From positions 868,001 to 932,000 of the forward strand of contig NZ_RKHO01000001.1 in NCBI RefSeq assembly GCF_003752505.1: a stretch of 64,000 nucleotides of DNA, written 5' to 3'. A program made the translations under genes and the position numbers. Under the pieces are notes generated by a model. That model was not told the DNA's origin and searched no databases. It worked only from the letters and a program-made list of their open reading frames with translations. This DNA comes from Nocardioides aurantiacus. GTDB lineage: Bacteria > Actinomycetota > Actinomycetes > Propionibacteriales > Nocardioidaceae. This document shows, in pieces, positions 8,600 through 20,354 of this stretch (position 1 is its first letter; each line of letters opens with the position of its first letter).

Positions 8600-8946
8600 C
8601 GGTGCTTCCCGGGGCCTGGGGCGCGGCTCGGTGCCGACGCAAAAGTACCGCCCCGTGCAGACGCTGCGTGAGGTCTGCTCGGGGCGGTCGTTGCGCACGC
8701 TGTACCCGGCCCCGACGACCTCATGCGCTCGTGGTGTGACCTGGGTCATGGCCACGGGTCGCGCCCGGGTGGGTGCGTCCTCGTGACCGGGTGGTGCCCG
8801 CCCCGGCAACGTGCGGGCGCTCGTGAGCGCACTCGACACGCCCGGTCGGGCACGCGGCCCGCGTCGGCGTGTCGTGCGTCACCGGTCGGGTACGGCGCCG
8901 CCACGCCGGTCCGCTCGGGCCGTCGGCGTCGAGCCCAGGGGGCGTC
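8600..8946. other. Spacer upstream of the sugar transporter: hairpin, CRP-like site, palindrome
   Basis: No convincing gene. It holds a long imperfect hairpin at 8647-8688 (arms ACCGCCCCG and GCAGAC, loop about 10 bases) whose minus-strand reading is followed by ACTTTT. It also holds a CRP-like site at 8735-8750 and a palindrome GCGCTCGTGAGCGC at 8817-8830 that could be an operator. Short open frames here show no recognisable motif. Confidence 0.6.
8735..8750 (+). promoter_or_regulatory. CRP/GlxR-like binding site
   Basis: TGTGACCTGGGTCATG resembles the TGTGA-N6-TCACA consensus of CRP-family regulators, with three of five bases matching in the second half-site in order (TCA). It lies about 200 bases upstream of the sugar transporter start. 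Candidate only. Confidence 0.35.
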
Positions 8947-10368
8947 ATGACCCAGACCGAGGACCGCAGCGAGGCGCAGGAAGGTGCGCTCAACGGGCTG
9001 ATGCTCGTGGTGGCCGTCGTCTCGGCCGTGAGCGGGCTGCTCTACGGCTACGACACCGGCATCATCTCCGGCGCGCTGCTGCAGATCTCCGAGGAGTTCT
9101 CGCTCGGCAACGGGCTGGAGCAGGCCATCGCCGCCGGCATCCTGCTGGGCGCGGTGATCGGCGCCCTCGGTGGCAGCCTGCTCTCCGAGCGCTGGGGCCG
9201 GCACCGCACCATCCTGCTGATCTGCTCGATCTTCGTCTCCGGCAGCCTGCTCTGCGCGATCTCACCGAGCCCGGTGCTGCTGGCGCTGGCCCGGGTGCTG
9301 CTGGGCGTCGCCGTGGGCGGGGCCACCCAGACGGTCCCGATGTACGTCGCGGAGATGGCGCCGGCGCGGCTGCGCGGGCGGCTGGTGCTGTGCTTCCAGC
9401 TCGCGATCGGCGTCGGCATCGTGATCTCGACCCTCGTCGGTGCCACGGAGCTGGTCGACTGGCGGGTGTCGATCGGCGCGGCCGCCGTACCCGCCCTGAT
9501 CATGCTGCTGCTCCAGCTGCGGCTGCCCGAGAGCCCGCGGTGGCTGGTCAAGCAGGGGCGGCGCGACGAGGCCGAGGCCGTGCTGCGCCGGGTGCGCCCC
9601 GACGGCTACCCGGTCGAGCAGGAGCTCGAGGAGATCGTCGAGGTCGAGGAGCGCAAGGCCGAGACGAAGGTGCGCGACCGCGGGTGGAGCGGGCTGAGGC
9701 GCCCCTGGGTGCGCCCCGCGCTCGTCATCGGCTGCGGCATCGCGGCGCTGACCCAGCTGTCCGGGATCGAGATGATCATCTACTACGCGCCCACGATCCT
9801 GACCGACAACGGCTTCAGCACGACGGCCGCGCTGCGGGTCAGCGTCGCGCTGGGCGTGACCTACCTGCTGGCGCAGGTGGTCGGCCTCATGATCGTCGAC
9901 CGCGTCGGTCGCCGCCGGCTGACCATGGTGATGGTGCCGGGAGCGGCGCTGAGCCTGTTCGTGCTGGGGACGTTCTTCGTCACCGGCAACGCCGGGCAGG
10001 ACAACGTCCCCTTCATCGTCACCTGCCTCATCGTCTTCATGCTGTTCAACGCCGGTGGCCTGCAGCTGATGGGCTGGCTGACGGGGTCGGAGATCTACCC
10101 CCTGGCGGTCCGTGGCGCGGGCACGGCGGTGCAGTCGGCGACCCTGTGGGGCACCAACCTGCTGATCACGCTGACGCTGCTGACCATGATCGAGGTCCTC
10201 GGCGTGGGCCAGGTGTTCTGGCTCTACGGGCTGTTCAACGTCGCGGCGTGGATCTTCGTGTGGCGGCTGATGCCCGAGCTGACCGGCCACAGCCTGGAGG
10301 ACATCGAGTCCCACCTGGCCGAGGGCCGCTTCACGCCGGCCGACTTCACGGAGCGTCGTACGGCCTGA
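8947..10368 (+). CDS. MFS sugar transporter (sugar porter family)
   Basis: 473-residue proton-coupled sugar transporter of the major facilitator superfamily. Family motifs are GYDTGIISGALL in helix 1, ERWGRHRTI (loop 2-3), PMYVAEMAPARLRGRL after helix 4, LPESPRWLVKQGRRDEA before the central loop, QLSGIEMIIYYAPTI in helix 7 and DRVGRRRL in loop 8-9. About twelve hydrophobic helices are visible. I start at ATG 8947 because the AGGGGGC Shine-Dalgarno-like run directly precedes it; upstream in-frame codons encode an arginine-rich stretch unlike the family. It is probably controlled by catabolite regulation if the upstream CRP-like site is real. The exact sugar is unknown. Confidence 0.92.
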   Translation: MTQTEDRSEAQEGALNGLMLVVAVVSAVSGLLYGYDTGIISGALLQISEEFSLGNGLEQAIAAGILLGAVIGALGGSLLSERWGRHRTILLICSIFVSGSLLCAISPSPVLLALARVLLGVAVGGATQTVPMYVAEMAPARLRGRLVLCFQLAIGVGIVISTLVGATELVDWRVSIGAAAVPALIMLLLQLRLPESPRWLVKQGRRDEAEAVLRRVRPDGYPVEQELEEIVEVEERKAETKVRDRGWSGLRRPWVRPALVIGCGIAALTQLSGIEMIIYYAPTILTDNGFSTTAALRVSVALGVTYLLAQVVGLMIVDRVGRRRLTMVMVPGAALSLFVLGTFFVTGNAGQDNVPFIVTCLIVFMLFNAGGLQLMGWLTGSEIYPLAVRGAGTAVQSATLWGTNLLITLTLLTMIEVLGVGQVFWLYGLFNVAAWIFVWRLMPELTGHSLEDIESHLAEGRFTPADFTERRTA

Positions 10369-10399
10369 GCGCTGGCCCCGGCCCCGTAGGTTCGGGGCC

Positions 10400-11017
10400 G
10401 TGGCGACGACGACGCGGGACGCAGGGACGACGACGGACGCACGGTGGGCGGGACCGGTGACGGCCGGGGTGCTCAGCGCCCTGCCCGGCCTGGTGCTGAT
10501 GGCCGCGGGCTACTTCCACCCCGAGAGCCTCAACGAGATGACGGCCCACCGGTGGTGGACCCTGCACGTGCCCGGGATGCTGGTCTTCCCGCTGGTCGGC
10601 CTGGCCCTGATGTGGCTGTTCAAGGGGCGGCGCGACCCCGTAGCCGTGGTCGCGGTGCTCGCGTCCTTCGTCTACGCGATCTTCTACAACGCCCTGGACA
10701 TCCTCAGCGGCATCGGCGCCGGGTGGGTGACCTCGCGGCTGCCGTCCGGGGCCCCGCGACCCGACGAGGTGCGCTCGATCTTCGCGCTCGGCACCCCGCT
10801 CGGCGAGATCGGCTCCTGGGCGCTGCTGCTCGCGGCCGTGGTCGTGGCCGGCGACTTCCTGCTCCGGCACCGGCTGGCGGCGCTGCCCGGCGTGCTGCTG
10901 CTGCCCGGCGCCTGGCTGGTGCACCACGACCACATCTACTGGCCCGGGGGAGCGCTGGGGATGGGGCTCGTCGGGGTCGCCACGGGTTACCTGGCCTGGC
11001 TCGGACGACGCTCCTGA
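10400..11017 (+). CDS. Predicted multi-pass membrane protein
   Basis: 205-residue protein with about five hydrophobic segments (roughly residues 23-40, 55-75, 84-101, 135-153 and 160-200). Short polar motifs such as HPESLNEMTAHRWWTLH and HHDHIYWPGG may bind metal or face the lumen. I do not recognise the family. GTG start with TAGGTT at 10387-10392 seven bases upstream, suggesting its own leaderless transcript. Codon use matches the neighbours, so it is likely a real native gene; no function is assigned. Confidence 0.7.
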   Translation: MATTTRDAGTTTDARWAGPVTAGVLSALPGLVLMAAGYFHPESLNEMTAHRWWTLHVPGMLVFPLVGLALMWLFKGRRDPVAVVAVLASFVYAIFYNALDILSGIGAGWVTSRLPSGAPRPDEVRSIFALGTPLGEIGSWALLLAAVVVAGDFLLRHRLAALPGVLLLPGAWLVHHDHIYWPGGALGMGLVGVATGYLAWLGRRS

Positions 11018-11160
11018 GGCGAGAACCAGCTGGCGCGGGATGTCAACTCCTCAAGCACAGCGGTGCCCCCTGATCTAGTCCAGAAGAACTATGTCCGAAT
11101 TCCCCGATCTCGTTTACGGTGTCCCTACAGACGTTCACCGAGGTACCTGGGAGGGGCACC

Positions 11161-11343
11161 ATGGGAGAGGTCGCACCGCTGTCGGTCCTGCTGGTCGGGT
11201 TGTTCGGCATGGTCATCATCGCCGTCGCCGTGGTCCGCATCGCCCTGCTCGAGCGCAAGGTCCTGGTCTCGCGGCCGACCCCGCTCAGCCCCGTCACCAC
11301 CGACGCCGACCCCTGGGCCCTGCCCGGCGCCGCCGCCGCCTGA
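11161..11343 (+). CDS. Small single-pass membrane protein (60 aa)
   Basis: Short coding region starting at ATG 11161 with a strong GGGAGGGG Shine-Dalgarno run just upstream. The product begins MGEVAPLSVLLVGLFGMVII, has one transmembrane helix (about residues 8-29), a basic patch LERKVLVSRP and an acidic/alanine tail. An in-frame ATG at 11119 is possible but has no ribosome site. TACGGT at 11114-11119 could be the -10 box. GC-rich third positions support coding. Function unknown. Confidence 0.6.
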   Translation: MGEVAPLSVLLVGLFGMVIIAVAVVRIALLERKVLVSRPTPLSPVTTDADPWALPGAAAA

Positions 11344-11422
11344 GGCCCGAGGTCCCGAGCCCCGTCCTGGAGTCCACTCCTCGAGTCCCGGGGCTCGCTG
11401 CCGGTCGCCCGGCAGCCCCGCG

Positions 11423-13060
11423 CTAGATCCAGCGGCGGAACCACATCCGCTGCAGCCACTGCGCGTTGGTGAGCAGCTCGTCGGTCCAGACGGGCCAGAA
11501 GAACACGAACGCCACCACCGTCAGTGCGAGCACGACGCCGGCGACCGAGCCGGCGAGCAGACGGCGTACCCGTGAGGACCCCGGGCCGCCGGCGATCCCG
11601 CCCACGAGCAGCACGAGGGCGAGGACCAGGAACGGCAGGCTGGCCGAGGAGTAGTAGCTGAAGATCGGCCGGTCGTCGTAGCGGAACCACGGCAGCCAGG
11701 TCGCGGCCAGCCCGACCAGGACCAGCCCGTGACGCCAGTCGCGGCGCAGCAGGCCCGCGACCACGGACCACAGCGCCGCCGCGGTGCCCGCCCACCACAC
11801 CACCGGGTTGCCCAGCAGCAGCACCTGCCGCAGGCACGTCGAGCCGGCGGCGGCGGTGCAGCCCTGCTCGCCGGGGGCGATGTCGAGCTCGGTGGAGATG
11901 CCGACGGGGCGGTTCAGCACGAACCAGCCCCACGGGCTCGACTGGTAGGCGTGGGTGCTGTCGTCGAGGAAGCGGGTGTGGAAGGAGAAGACGTCCTGGT
12001 GGTAGTGCCACAGCGACTGCAGCGACTGCCACAGCTCGGGGAAGAACCCGGTGGCGTCCGTCTCCAGGTAGCTGCCCCAGTAGGGGCCGTACTGCGTGTC
12101 CGACAGCGCCCGCTCGTAGACGTCGGCGTGGAGCAGCCACCCGGTCCAGCTGAGCACGTAGAGCACGAACGGCAGCAGCACGACGTACGCCAGGGCGGGG
12201 GTGGCGTCGATGAGCGCGGACTTGGCCACGGCCCAGCGGACCCCGAAGGAGCGGCGGGCGCCGGCGTCCCAGAGCCACATCGTCAGCCCGAAGGCCGCCA
12301 GCACGAACAGCGCGGTCCACTTCGTCGAGACCGCCGCGCCCCAGCACAGGCCGGCCGCCAGCCGCCAGGGGCGCCACAGTAGCCGCGGTCCCCAGGCGTC
12401 GGCCGCCAGCCGGGTGCCCTCGACCAGGTCGGCCAGCCGGGAGCGCGTCCAGTCGCGGTCGGCGACGGTGCACGCGACGGCGCACAGGATGAAGAAGGCG
12501 AGGTAGACGTCGAGCAGCGCCAGCCGGGAGAGCACGAAGTGCTGGCCGTCCAGGCACAGCAGCAGGCCGGCGAGGACGCCCAGGGCGGTGGAGCGGGTCA
12601 GTCGGCGGGCCAGGCGCACCATCACGAGGACCATCAGGGCGCCGACCACGGCCGAGGAGACCCGCCAGCCGAACGGCGTCATGCCGAAGGCCGACTCCCC
12701 GAGCGCGATCAGCCACTTGCCCAGCTCCGGGTGCACCACCATCGAGGGGTCGCCGGTCCACAGGCCGGTCGTCTGGCCGCCGAGGATGGCCTTGTCGGCG
12801 TCCTCGACGTAGGTCTGCACGTAGCCGAAGTGGCGCAGCGACCAGGCGTCCTTGGCGTAGTAGGTCTCGTCGAAGGCGAACGCCCGGGGGTTGCCGAGGT
12901 CGTGCAGCCGCAGCACCAGCGCGAGCAGGGCCACGCCGGCGGCCGCGACCCAGCCCCGGACGCGGTCCGAGCCGGGCAGCCCGGCTCGGGAGGCGGCCGG
13001 CGGGAGCCGCTCGCCCCGCGGCGTCGCGGACAGCGTCGTACGGCGCTCGAGGAGGCTCAC
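11423..13060 (-). CDS. Dolichyl-phosphate-mannose--protein mannosyltransferase (PMT)
   Basis: 545-residue polytopic membrane enzyme transferring mannose from polyprenyl-phosphate to serine/threonine of secreted proteins. The GT39 signatures are visible: the catalytic acidic pair in FAFDETYYAKDAWSLRHFGY near residue 60, HPELGKWLIALGESAFG, and the C-terminal PMT_4TMC-like region RPIFSYYSSASLPFLVLAL. About ten hydrophobic helices. I chose GTG 13060 (VSLLERRTTL), because a TATCCT box on the minus strand (13074-13069) lies eight bases upstream and further upstream codons overlap rsmI. It is divergent from rsmI, an arrangement known in actinobacteria. Confidence 0.92.
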   Translation of the reverse strand: MSLLERRTTLSATPRGERLPPAASRAGLPGSDRVRGWVAAAGVALLALVLRLHDLGNPRAFAFDETYYAKDAWSLRHFGYVQTYVEDADKAILGGQTTGLWTGDPSMVVHPELGKWLIALGESAFGMTPFGWRVSSAVVGALMVLVMVRLARRLTRSTALGVLAGLLLCLDGQHFVLSRLALLDVYLAFFILCAVACTVADRDWTRSRLADLVEGTRLAADAWGPRLLWRPWRLAAGLCWGAAVSTKWTALFVLAAFGLTMWLWDAGARRSFGVRWAVAKSALIDATPALAYVVLLPFVLYVLSWTGWLLHADVYERALSDTQYGPYWGSYLETDATGFFPELWQSLQSLWHYHQDVFSFHTRFLDDSTHAYQSSPWGWFVLNRPVGISTELDIAPGEQGCTAAAGSTCLRQVLLLGNPVVWWAGTAAALWSVVAGLLRRDWRHGLVLVGLAATWLPWFRYDDRPIFSYYSSASLPFLVLALVLLVGGIAGGPGSSRVRRLLAGSVAGVVLALTVVAFVFFWPVWTDELLTNAQWLQRMWFRRWI

Positions 13061-13094
13061 GCTGCCCGAGGATACGGCTGCGATGATCAGGCAC

Positions 13095-13958
13095 ATGAGC
13101 GATCCGCGCGAGTCCTCCCACCTGTCCGGGGGCGGCGTGCTGGTCCTGGCCGGCACCCCGATCGGCCGCCCCGAGGACGCCTCGCCACGGCTGGCGACCG
13201 AGCTGCGCGGCGCCGACGTGGTCGCGGCCGAGGACACCCGGCGGCTGCGGCGGTTGGCCGGCGACCTGGGCGTGGAGATCCCCGGTCGGGTCGTGTCCTA
13301 CTTCGAGGGCAACGAGCACCTGCGCACCGACGCCCTGGTCGAGGCCCTGGTGGCCGGCGAGCGGGTGGTGCTGGTGACCGACGCGGGCATGCCGAGCGTC
13401 TCGGACCCCGGCTACCGCCTCGTCGCCGCCGCGATCGAGCGCGACGTGACCGTCACCAGCCTGCCCGGCCCCTCGGCGGTGCTGACCGCGCTCGCCGTCT
13501 CGGGGCTGCCGGTCGACCGGTTCTGCTTCGAGGGCTTCCTGCCGCGCAAGGCGGGCGAGCGGCTGCGGCGGCTGCAGGCGATGGCCGACGAGGAGCGCAC
13601 CCTGGTCTTCTTCGAGGCCCCGCACCGCACCGCCGCCGCGCTGGCTGCGCTGGCCGAGGCCTTCGGTGACGACCGTCGTGCGGTGGTGTGCCGCGAGCTG
13701 ACCAAGACCCACGAGGAGGTACGCCGCGGCACGCTGGCCGAGCTGGTCGCCTGGGCCGAGGACGGCGTCCGCGGCGAGGTCACCCTCGTCGTCGAGGGTG
13801 CCGAGCCGCCCGCGGCGGTCACCGACCCGGTCGCCCTGGCCGCCCTGGTGGCGGCCGAGGAGGCGGTCGGGGTGCCGCGCAAGCAGGCGATCGGCGACGT
13901 CGCGCGCCGCTCCGGGGTGCCCAAGCGCCTCGTGTACGACGCGGTGCACCGCCCGTGA
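13095..13958 (+). CDS. rsmI: 16S rRNA (cytidine(1402)-2'-O)-methyltransferase RsmI
   Basis: SAM-dependent methyltransferase of the tetrapyrrole-methylase fold that modifies C1402 in the ribosomal P site, 287 residues. Motifs: VLVLAGTPIGRPEDASPR at the N-terminus, AEDTRRLRRL, the SAM-binding VLVTDAGMPSVSDPGYRLV, LPGPSAVLTALAVSGL, FCFEGFLPRKAGER and FFEAPHR. The ATG start sits seven bases after a weak GATGAT hexamer (13082-13087). The stop overlaps the tatD start (GTGA). Confidence 0.94.
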   Translation: MSDPRESSHLSGGGVLVLAGTPIGRPEDASPRLATELRGADVVAAEDTRRLRRLAGDLGVEIPGRVVSYFEGNEHLRTDALVEALVAGERVVLVTDAGMPSVSDPGYRLVAAAIERDVTVTSLPGPSAVLTALAVSGLPVDRFCFEGFLPRKAGERLRRLQAMADEERTLVFFEAPHRTAAALAALAEAFGDDRRAVVCRELTKTHEEVRRGTLAELVAWAEDGVRGEVTLVVEGAEPPAAVTDPVALAALVAAEEAVGVPRKQAIGDVARRSGVPKRLVYDAVHRP

Positions 13959-14809
13959 GCGCCGTGCTCGACGGGCGGCCGGGCCTGCCCGAGCCGCTGC
14001 CGCACCCCGTGGTCGACAACCACTGCCACCTCGACGTCGCCCGGGGCGACGAGGCGCCGCTGGCGGTCGCCGACGCGCTCGCCGCCGCCGCCGAGGTCGG
14101 GGTGACGCGGATCGTCCAGGTCGGCTGCGACCTGCCCGGCGCCCGCTGGGCCGCGGCGACCGCCGAGACGCACGACCAGGTCGTCGCGGCCGTCGCGCTG
14201 CACCCCAACGAGGCGCCGCTGCTCAGCCGTCAGGGCCGGCTGGCCGAGGCCCTGGCGGAGGTACGCCGCCTGGCCGCGGGCAGCGACCGGGTGCGGGCGG
14301 TGGGGGAGACCGGGCTCGACCACTTCCGGACCGGGCCCGAGGGACGGGCCGTGCAGGAGGAGTCCTTCCGCGCCCACGTGGCGATGAGCAAGGAGCTCGA
14401 CCGCACCCTGGTGATCCACGACCGTGACGCCCACGACGACGTGCTGCGGGTGCTCGACGACGTCGGCGCCCCCGAGCGCTGGGTGATGCACTGCTTCTCC
14501 GGCGACGCGGCGTTCGCGCGGGCGTGCCTGGACCGCGGGGCGCACCTCTCCTTCGCCGGGACGGTCACCTTCAAGAACGCTGACCCGCTCCGCGAGGCGC
14601 TCCGCGTGACCCCGCTGGACCGGGTGCTGGTGGAGACCGACGCGCCGTACCTCACCCCCGTCCCGCACCGCGGCCGCACCAACGCCTCCTACCTCGTGCC
14701 GCTCACGGTGCGGGCGATGGCGGAGATCACGGGGGTGCCGCTGCGGGAGCTCTGCGAGGCCGTCGAGAGCAACACCTTCGCCGCCTTCGGTGGCGCCTGG
14801 GGAGCGTGA
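13955..14809 (+). CDS. tatD: TatD family metal-dependent hydrolase
   Basis: 284-residue TIM-barrel hydrolase of the TatD DNase family, in the cytosol. Metal ligands are visible in DNHCHLD near the N-terminus, VGETGLDHFR, VIHDRDAHDDVL, MHCFSGD and VETDAPYLTPVPHRGRTN. The start is the GTG overlapping the rsmI stop. The rsmI-tatD-rpf-rsmA-ispE order parallels the mycobacterial tatD-rpfB-ksgA-ispE block, supporting orthology. Cellular substrate unclear; homologues act as 3'-5' exonucleases or D-aminoacyl-tRNA deacylases. Confidence 0.92.
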   Translation: MSAVLDGRPGLPEPLPHPVVDNHCHLDVARGDEAPLAVADALAAAAEVGVTRIVQVGCDLPGARWAAATAETHDQVVAAVALHPNEAPLLSRQGRLAEALAEVRRLAAGSDRVRAVGETGLDHFRTGPEGRAVQEESFRAHVAMSKELDRTLVIHDRDAHDDVLRVLDDVGAPERWVMHCFSGDAAFARACLDRGAHLSFAGTVTFKNADPLREALRVTPLDRVLVETDAPYLTPVPHRGRTNASYLVPLTVRAMAEITGVPLRELCEAVESNTFAAFGGAWGA

Positions 14810-16181
<1,372 letters not shown>

Positions 16182-16201
16182 CGGCCTCTACGCTCGTCCC
16201 C

Positions 16202-17101
16202 GTGACGACTCCTTCTGCCGGACCGAGCCTGCTCGGTCCGGCAGAAGTGCGTCTGCTGGCCGACCGGCTCGACCTGCGGCCGACCAAGCAGAAGGGCCAG
16301 AACTTCGTCATCGACCCCAACACGGTGCGCCGCATCGTGCGTGACTCCGGCATCGGGGCCGACGACGTGGTGCTCGAGGTCGGTCCCGGCCTGGGGTCGC
16401 TGACCCTGGCGCTGCTGGCGGTGGCGCGCCGCGTGGTCGCCGTCGAGGTCGACCCGCTGCTCGCCGCCGAGCTGCCGGCCACCGTCGCCGAGCGGGCGCC
16501 CGGCCAGGTCGACGCCTTCGAGGTGGTCCTGGCCGACGCGCTGCGCATCGCCGAGGTGCCCGGCCCGGCGCCGACCGCCCTGGTGGCCAACCTGCCCTAC
16601 AACGTCTCGGTGCCGGTGCTGCTGCACCTGCTCGGCCTGCTGCCCTCGCTCGAGCGCGGGCTGGTGATGGTGCAGTCCGAGGTCGCCGACCGGCTCGCCG
16701 CCCGGCCCGGCTCCAAGGTCTACGGCGTGCCGTCGGTCAAGGCGTCGTGGTACGCCGACGTCCGTCGCGCCGGCGCCGTGGGCCGCAACGTCTTCTGGCC
16801 GGCCCCCAACGTCGACTCCGGGCTGGTCGCCTGGAGCCGGCGCGAGCCCCCGGCCACCGCGGTGTCCCGCGGCGAGGTCTTCACCGTCGTCGACGCCGGG
16901 TTCGCCCACCGCCGCAAGGCGCTGCGCGCGTCGCTGCGCGAGCTGGCGGGCTCCGCCGAGGCCTCGAGCGCGGCGCTGGCCGCGGCCGGCATCGACCCGC
17001 TGACCCGCGGCGAGCAGCTGGTGCTGGCCGACTTCGTGCGCCTGACCGAGGCGCTGGTCTCCGTCACCGGTCGCCCGGTCGTCCCGGGGGCGGGCCGGTG
17101 A
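16202..17101 (+). CDS. rsmA: 16S rRNA dimethyladenosine transferase RsmA (KsgA)
   Basis: 299-residue enzyme that dimethylates A1518/A1519 of 16S rRNA. Motifs: [18 protein letters not shown], the SAM-binding [16 protein letters not shown], and the catalytic [14 protein letters not shown] start with TACGCT at 16189-16194 seven bases upstream, suggesting leaderless transcription from within 20 bases of the rpf stop. Codons about 4-16 form a perfect 17-bp inverted repeat (16212-16247) while still encoding the conserved LLGPAEVR segment. The stop overlaps ispE (GTGA). Confidence 0.95.
   Translation: MTTPSAGPSLLGPAEVRLLADRLDLRPTKQKGQNFVIDPNTVRRIVRDSGIGADDVVLEVGPGLGSLTLALLAVARRVVAVEVDPLLAAELPATVAERAPGQVDAFEVVLADALRIAEVPGPAPTALVANLPYNVSVPVLLHLLGLLPSLERGLVMVQSEVADRLAARPGSKVYGVPSVKASWYADVRRAGAVGRNVFWPAPNVDSGLVAWSRREPPATAVSRGEVFTVVDAGFAHRRKALRASLRELAGSAEASSAALAAAGIDPLTRGEQLVLADFVRLTEALVSVTGRPVVPGAGR
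16212..16247 (+). terminator. Perfect 17-bp hairpin inside the rsmA start region
   Basis: CTTCTGCCGGACCGAGC, a two-base spacer CT, then the exact reverse complement. It begins 31 bases after the rpf stop codon and lies wholly inside rsmA codons. It could terminate rpf transcripts or modulate rsmA translation. Whether it acts as a terminator is inference; the perfect complementarity is directly visible. Confidence 0.6.
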
Positions 17102-18011
17102 GGCCGACCCCGGTGACCGTCCGCGCAGCGGCCAAGGTCAACCTCGTGCTCTCGGTCGGCGGGCCCCACCCCGACGGGATGCACCCGCTCGACACCGTCT
17201 ACCAGGCGATCAGCCTCTACGACGACGTCCGCGCCTCGCCCGCCGAGGAGTGGGAGGTCGGTGTCACCCCGGTCGGCGGGGTCGACTGCTCCGGCGTACC
17301 CCTCGACGAGGGCAACCTCGCCGTCCGCGCCGGGCAGCTGCTCGCCGCCCACCACGGCCTGGACCGCGCCGCCCGGCTCGACATCGACAAGGGCATCCCG
17401 GTGGCCGGCGGCCTGGCCGGCGGCAGCGCCGACGCCGCCGCGGCCCTGGTGGCGCTGGACCGGCTGTGGCACCTGCGCACCCCCGACGACGACCTGCTCG
17501 GACTCGCCGCCCGGCTGGGCAGCGACGTGCCGTTCGCGCTGCTCGGCGGCACCGCCCACGGCGGCGGCAACGGCGAGCAGGTCACCCCGCTCGCCGACGC
17601 CGGTGACCACTGGTGGGTGGTCGTGCCCGACGAGGGCGGGCTGTCCACGCCGGCGGTCTACCGCGAGTACGACCGGCTCCACCCCGACGCCCCCACGACC
17701 CCGCCCGCGAGCCACGCGCTGCTGGCGGCGCTGGCCGACGGCGACCACGCGGCCCTCGCCGCGGCCCTGCACAACGACCTGGAAGGACCCGCGGTGAGCC
17801 TGCGACCCGAGCTCGGCGAGCGACTGGCGCTCGTCCGTGCCCACCACGAGGGCGCGGTGCTGCTCTCCGGCTCCGGCCCGACCGTGCTGGCGCTCTCGAG
17901 CACCCACGAGGGGGCGACGCAGACCCGGCGCGCCCTGCTGGAGGCCGGGGTGCCGGTCGTGCACGTCGCCACCGGCCCGGTGGCCGGCGCCCACGTCGTC
18001 GAGCTCGTCGG

Positions 18012-18015
<4 letters not shown>
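17098..18015 (+). CDS. ispE: 4-diphosphocytidyl-2-C-methyl-D-erythritol kinase IspE
   Basis: GHMP-family kinase phosphorylating CDP-methylerythritol in the MEP isoprenoid pathway, 305 residues. The N-terminal [24 protein letters not shown] and the ATP-binding glycine-rich loop [20 protein letters not shown] (near residue 100) identify it, with [11 protein letters not shown] near the C-terminus. Start is GTG 17098 overlapping the rsmA stop; the 3' end overlaps the ABC-F gene as ATGA. Confidence 0.95.
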
Positions 18016-19820
<1,805 letters not shown>

Positions 19821-19825
19821 GGGGT

Positions 19826-19859
19826 GGGCAGTTTCACCGGCCAGCCGGTGAAACTGCCC
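19826..19859 (+). terminator. 34-base palindrome after the ABC-F gene
   Basis: GGGCAGTTTCACCGGC, spacer CA, then the exact reverse complement, starting five bases after the stop codon. It is 30/34 identical to the element at 37849-37882, so it belongs to a dispersed palindrome family. Terminator function is likely by position. Confidence 0.75.
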
Positions 19860-19943
19860 GCTGAACCGGGATGAAACGGGCAGCGATGGGCAGTTTCGCC
19901 TGCGACGACGCCCGACTTGTCCGGCCGGGGCGTCCGGCGGCGT

Positions 19944-20265
19944 GAGCGTCGTACGAGGTGGTCGCTCGGACGACCCGTCCGTATGACGTCCGCTCCGCGA
20001 CGACGAGCACGTGTGACGGACCACTCCGTCGCGCAGGCTCGCGCCCACGGGACGTCATCAGGATCGTGGCCTGGAGACCCCGTTCTCGATGACGTCCGGA
20101 GCGGATGACGGCGTCCCGCGCCCGGAGCGTCATACGAGGTGGTCGCCCGGGCCGCCTGTTCGTATGACGCGTCGCCCCGGCGGCTGGAGCGTCATGCGGA
20201 GTGGTCGCTCGGACGACGAGCACGTATGACGTCCCGCCCGCGACGACGAGGACGTATGACGGACC
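19944..20265. repeat. 45/79-base repeat array with inverted-repeat ends
   Basis: Three 45-base copies at 19944-19988, 20125-20169 and 20187-20231, each beginning GAGCGTC(A/G)T and ending CGTATGACG. The ends CGTCATACG and CGTATGACG are inverted repeats, so each unit can fold. The first and third copies extend through a shared 28-base segment (19995-20022 and 20238-20265, core CCGCGACGACGAG), making two 79-base copies. Spacing is irregular (181 and 62 bases) and no cas genes or transposase are nearby. Confidence 0.8.
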
Positions 20266-20354
20266 CGCCACGACGCCCCGCCTGCCACACGTCCACCCGC
20301 GGCGCCACCCCGCCCGCCCGCCGCAACGCCCCGCCCACCCGCGAGACGCCGCCC

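Larger units (their letters stand above)
19821..20354. other. Repeat-filled spacer between ABC-F and marR genes
   Basis: About 530 bases without a convincing gene. It contains the terminator palindrome, a partial echo of it (GGGCAGTTTCGCC near 19886) and an array of 45- and 79-base repeat units at 19944-20265. Open frames here have arginine/serine-rich shadow compositions created by the repeats. Confidence 0.7.

Noticed and set aside
8585-8839. 84-residue minus-strand gene downstream of tRNA-Ala
   Set aside because: Overlaps the tRNA terminator hairpin, has no ribosome site and no recognisable sequence.
11043-13949. 968-codon minus-strand open frame across the mannosyltransferase and rsmI
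   Set aside because: Composition is arginine/alanine/glycine/proline shadow; the overlapping genes have catalytic motifs and good starts.
16212-16247. Insertion-sequence end in rsmA
   Set aside because: The palindrome encodes the LLGPAEVR segment that is conserved in RsmA proteins, so it is not simply inserted foreign DNA.
19944-20265. CRISPR array
   Set aside because: Repeat units are irregularly spaced (181 and 62 bases), only three copies, imperfect, and no cas genes are in the window.
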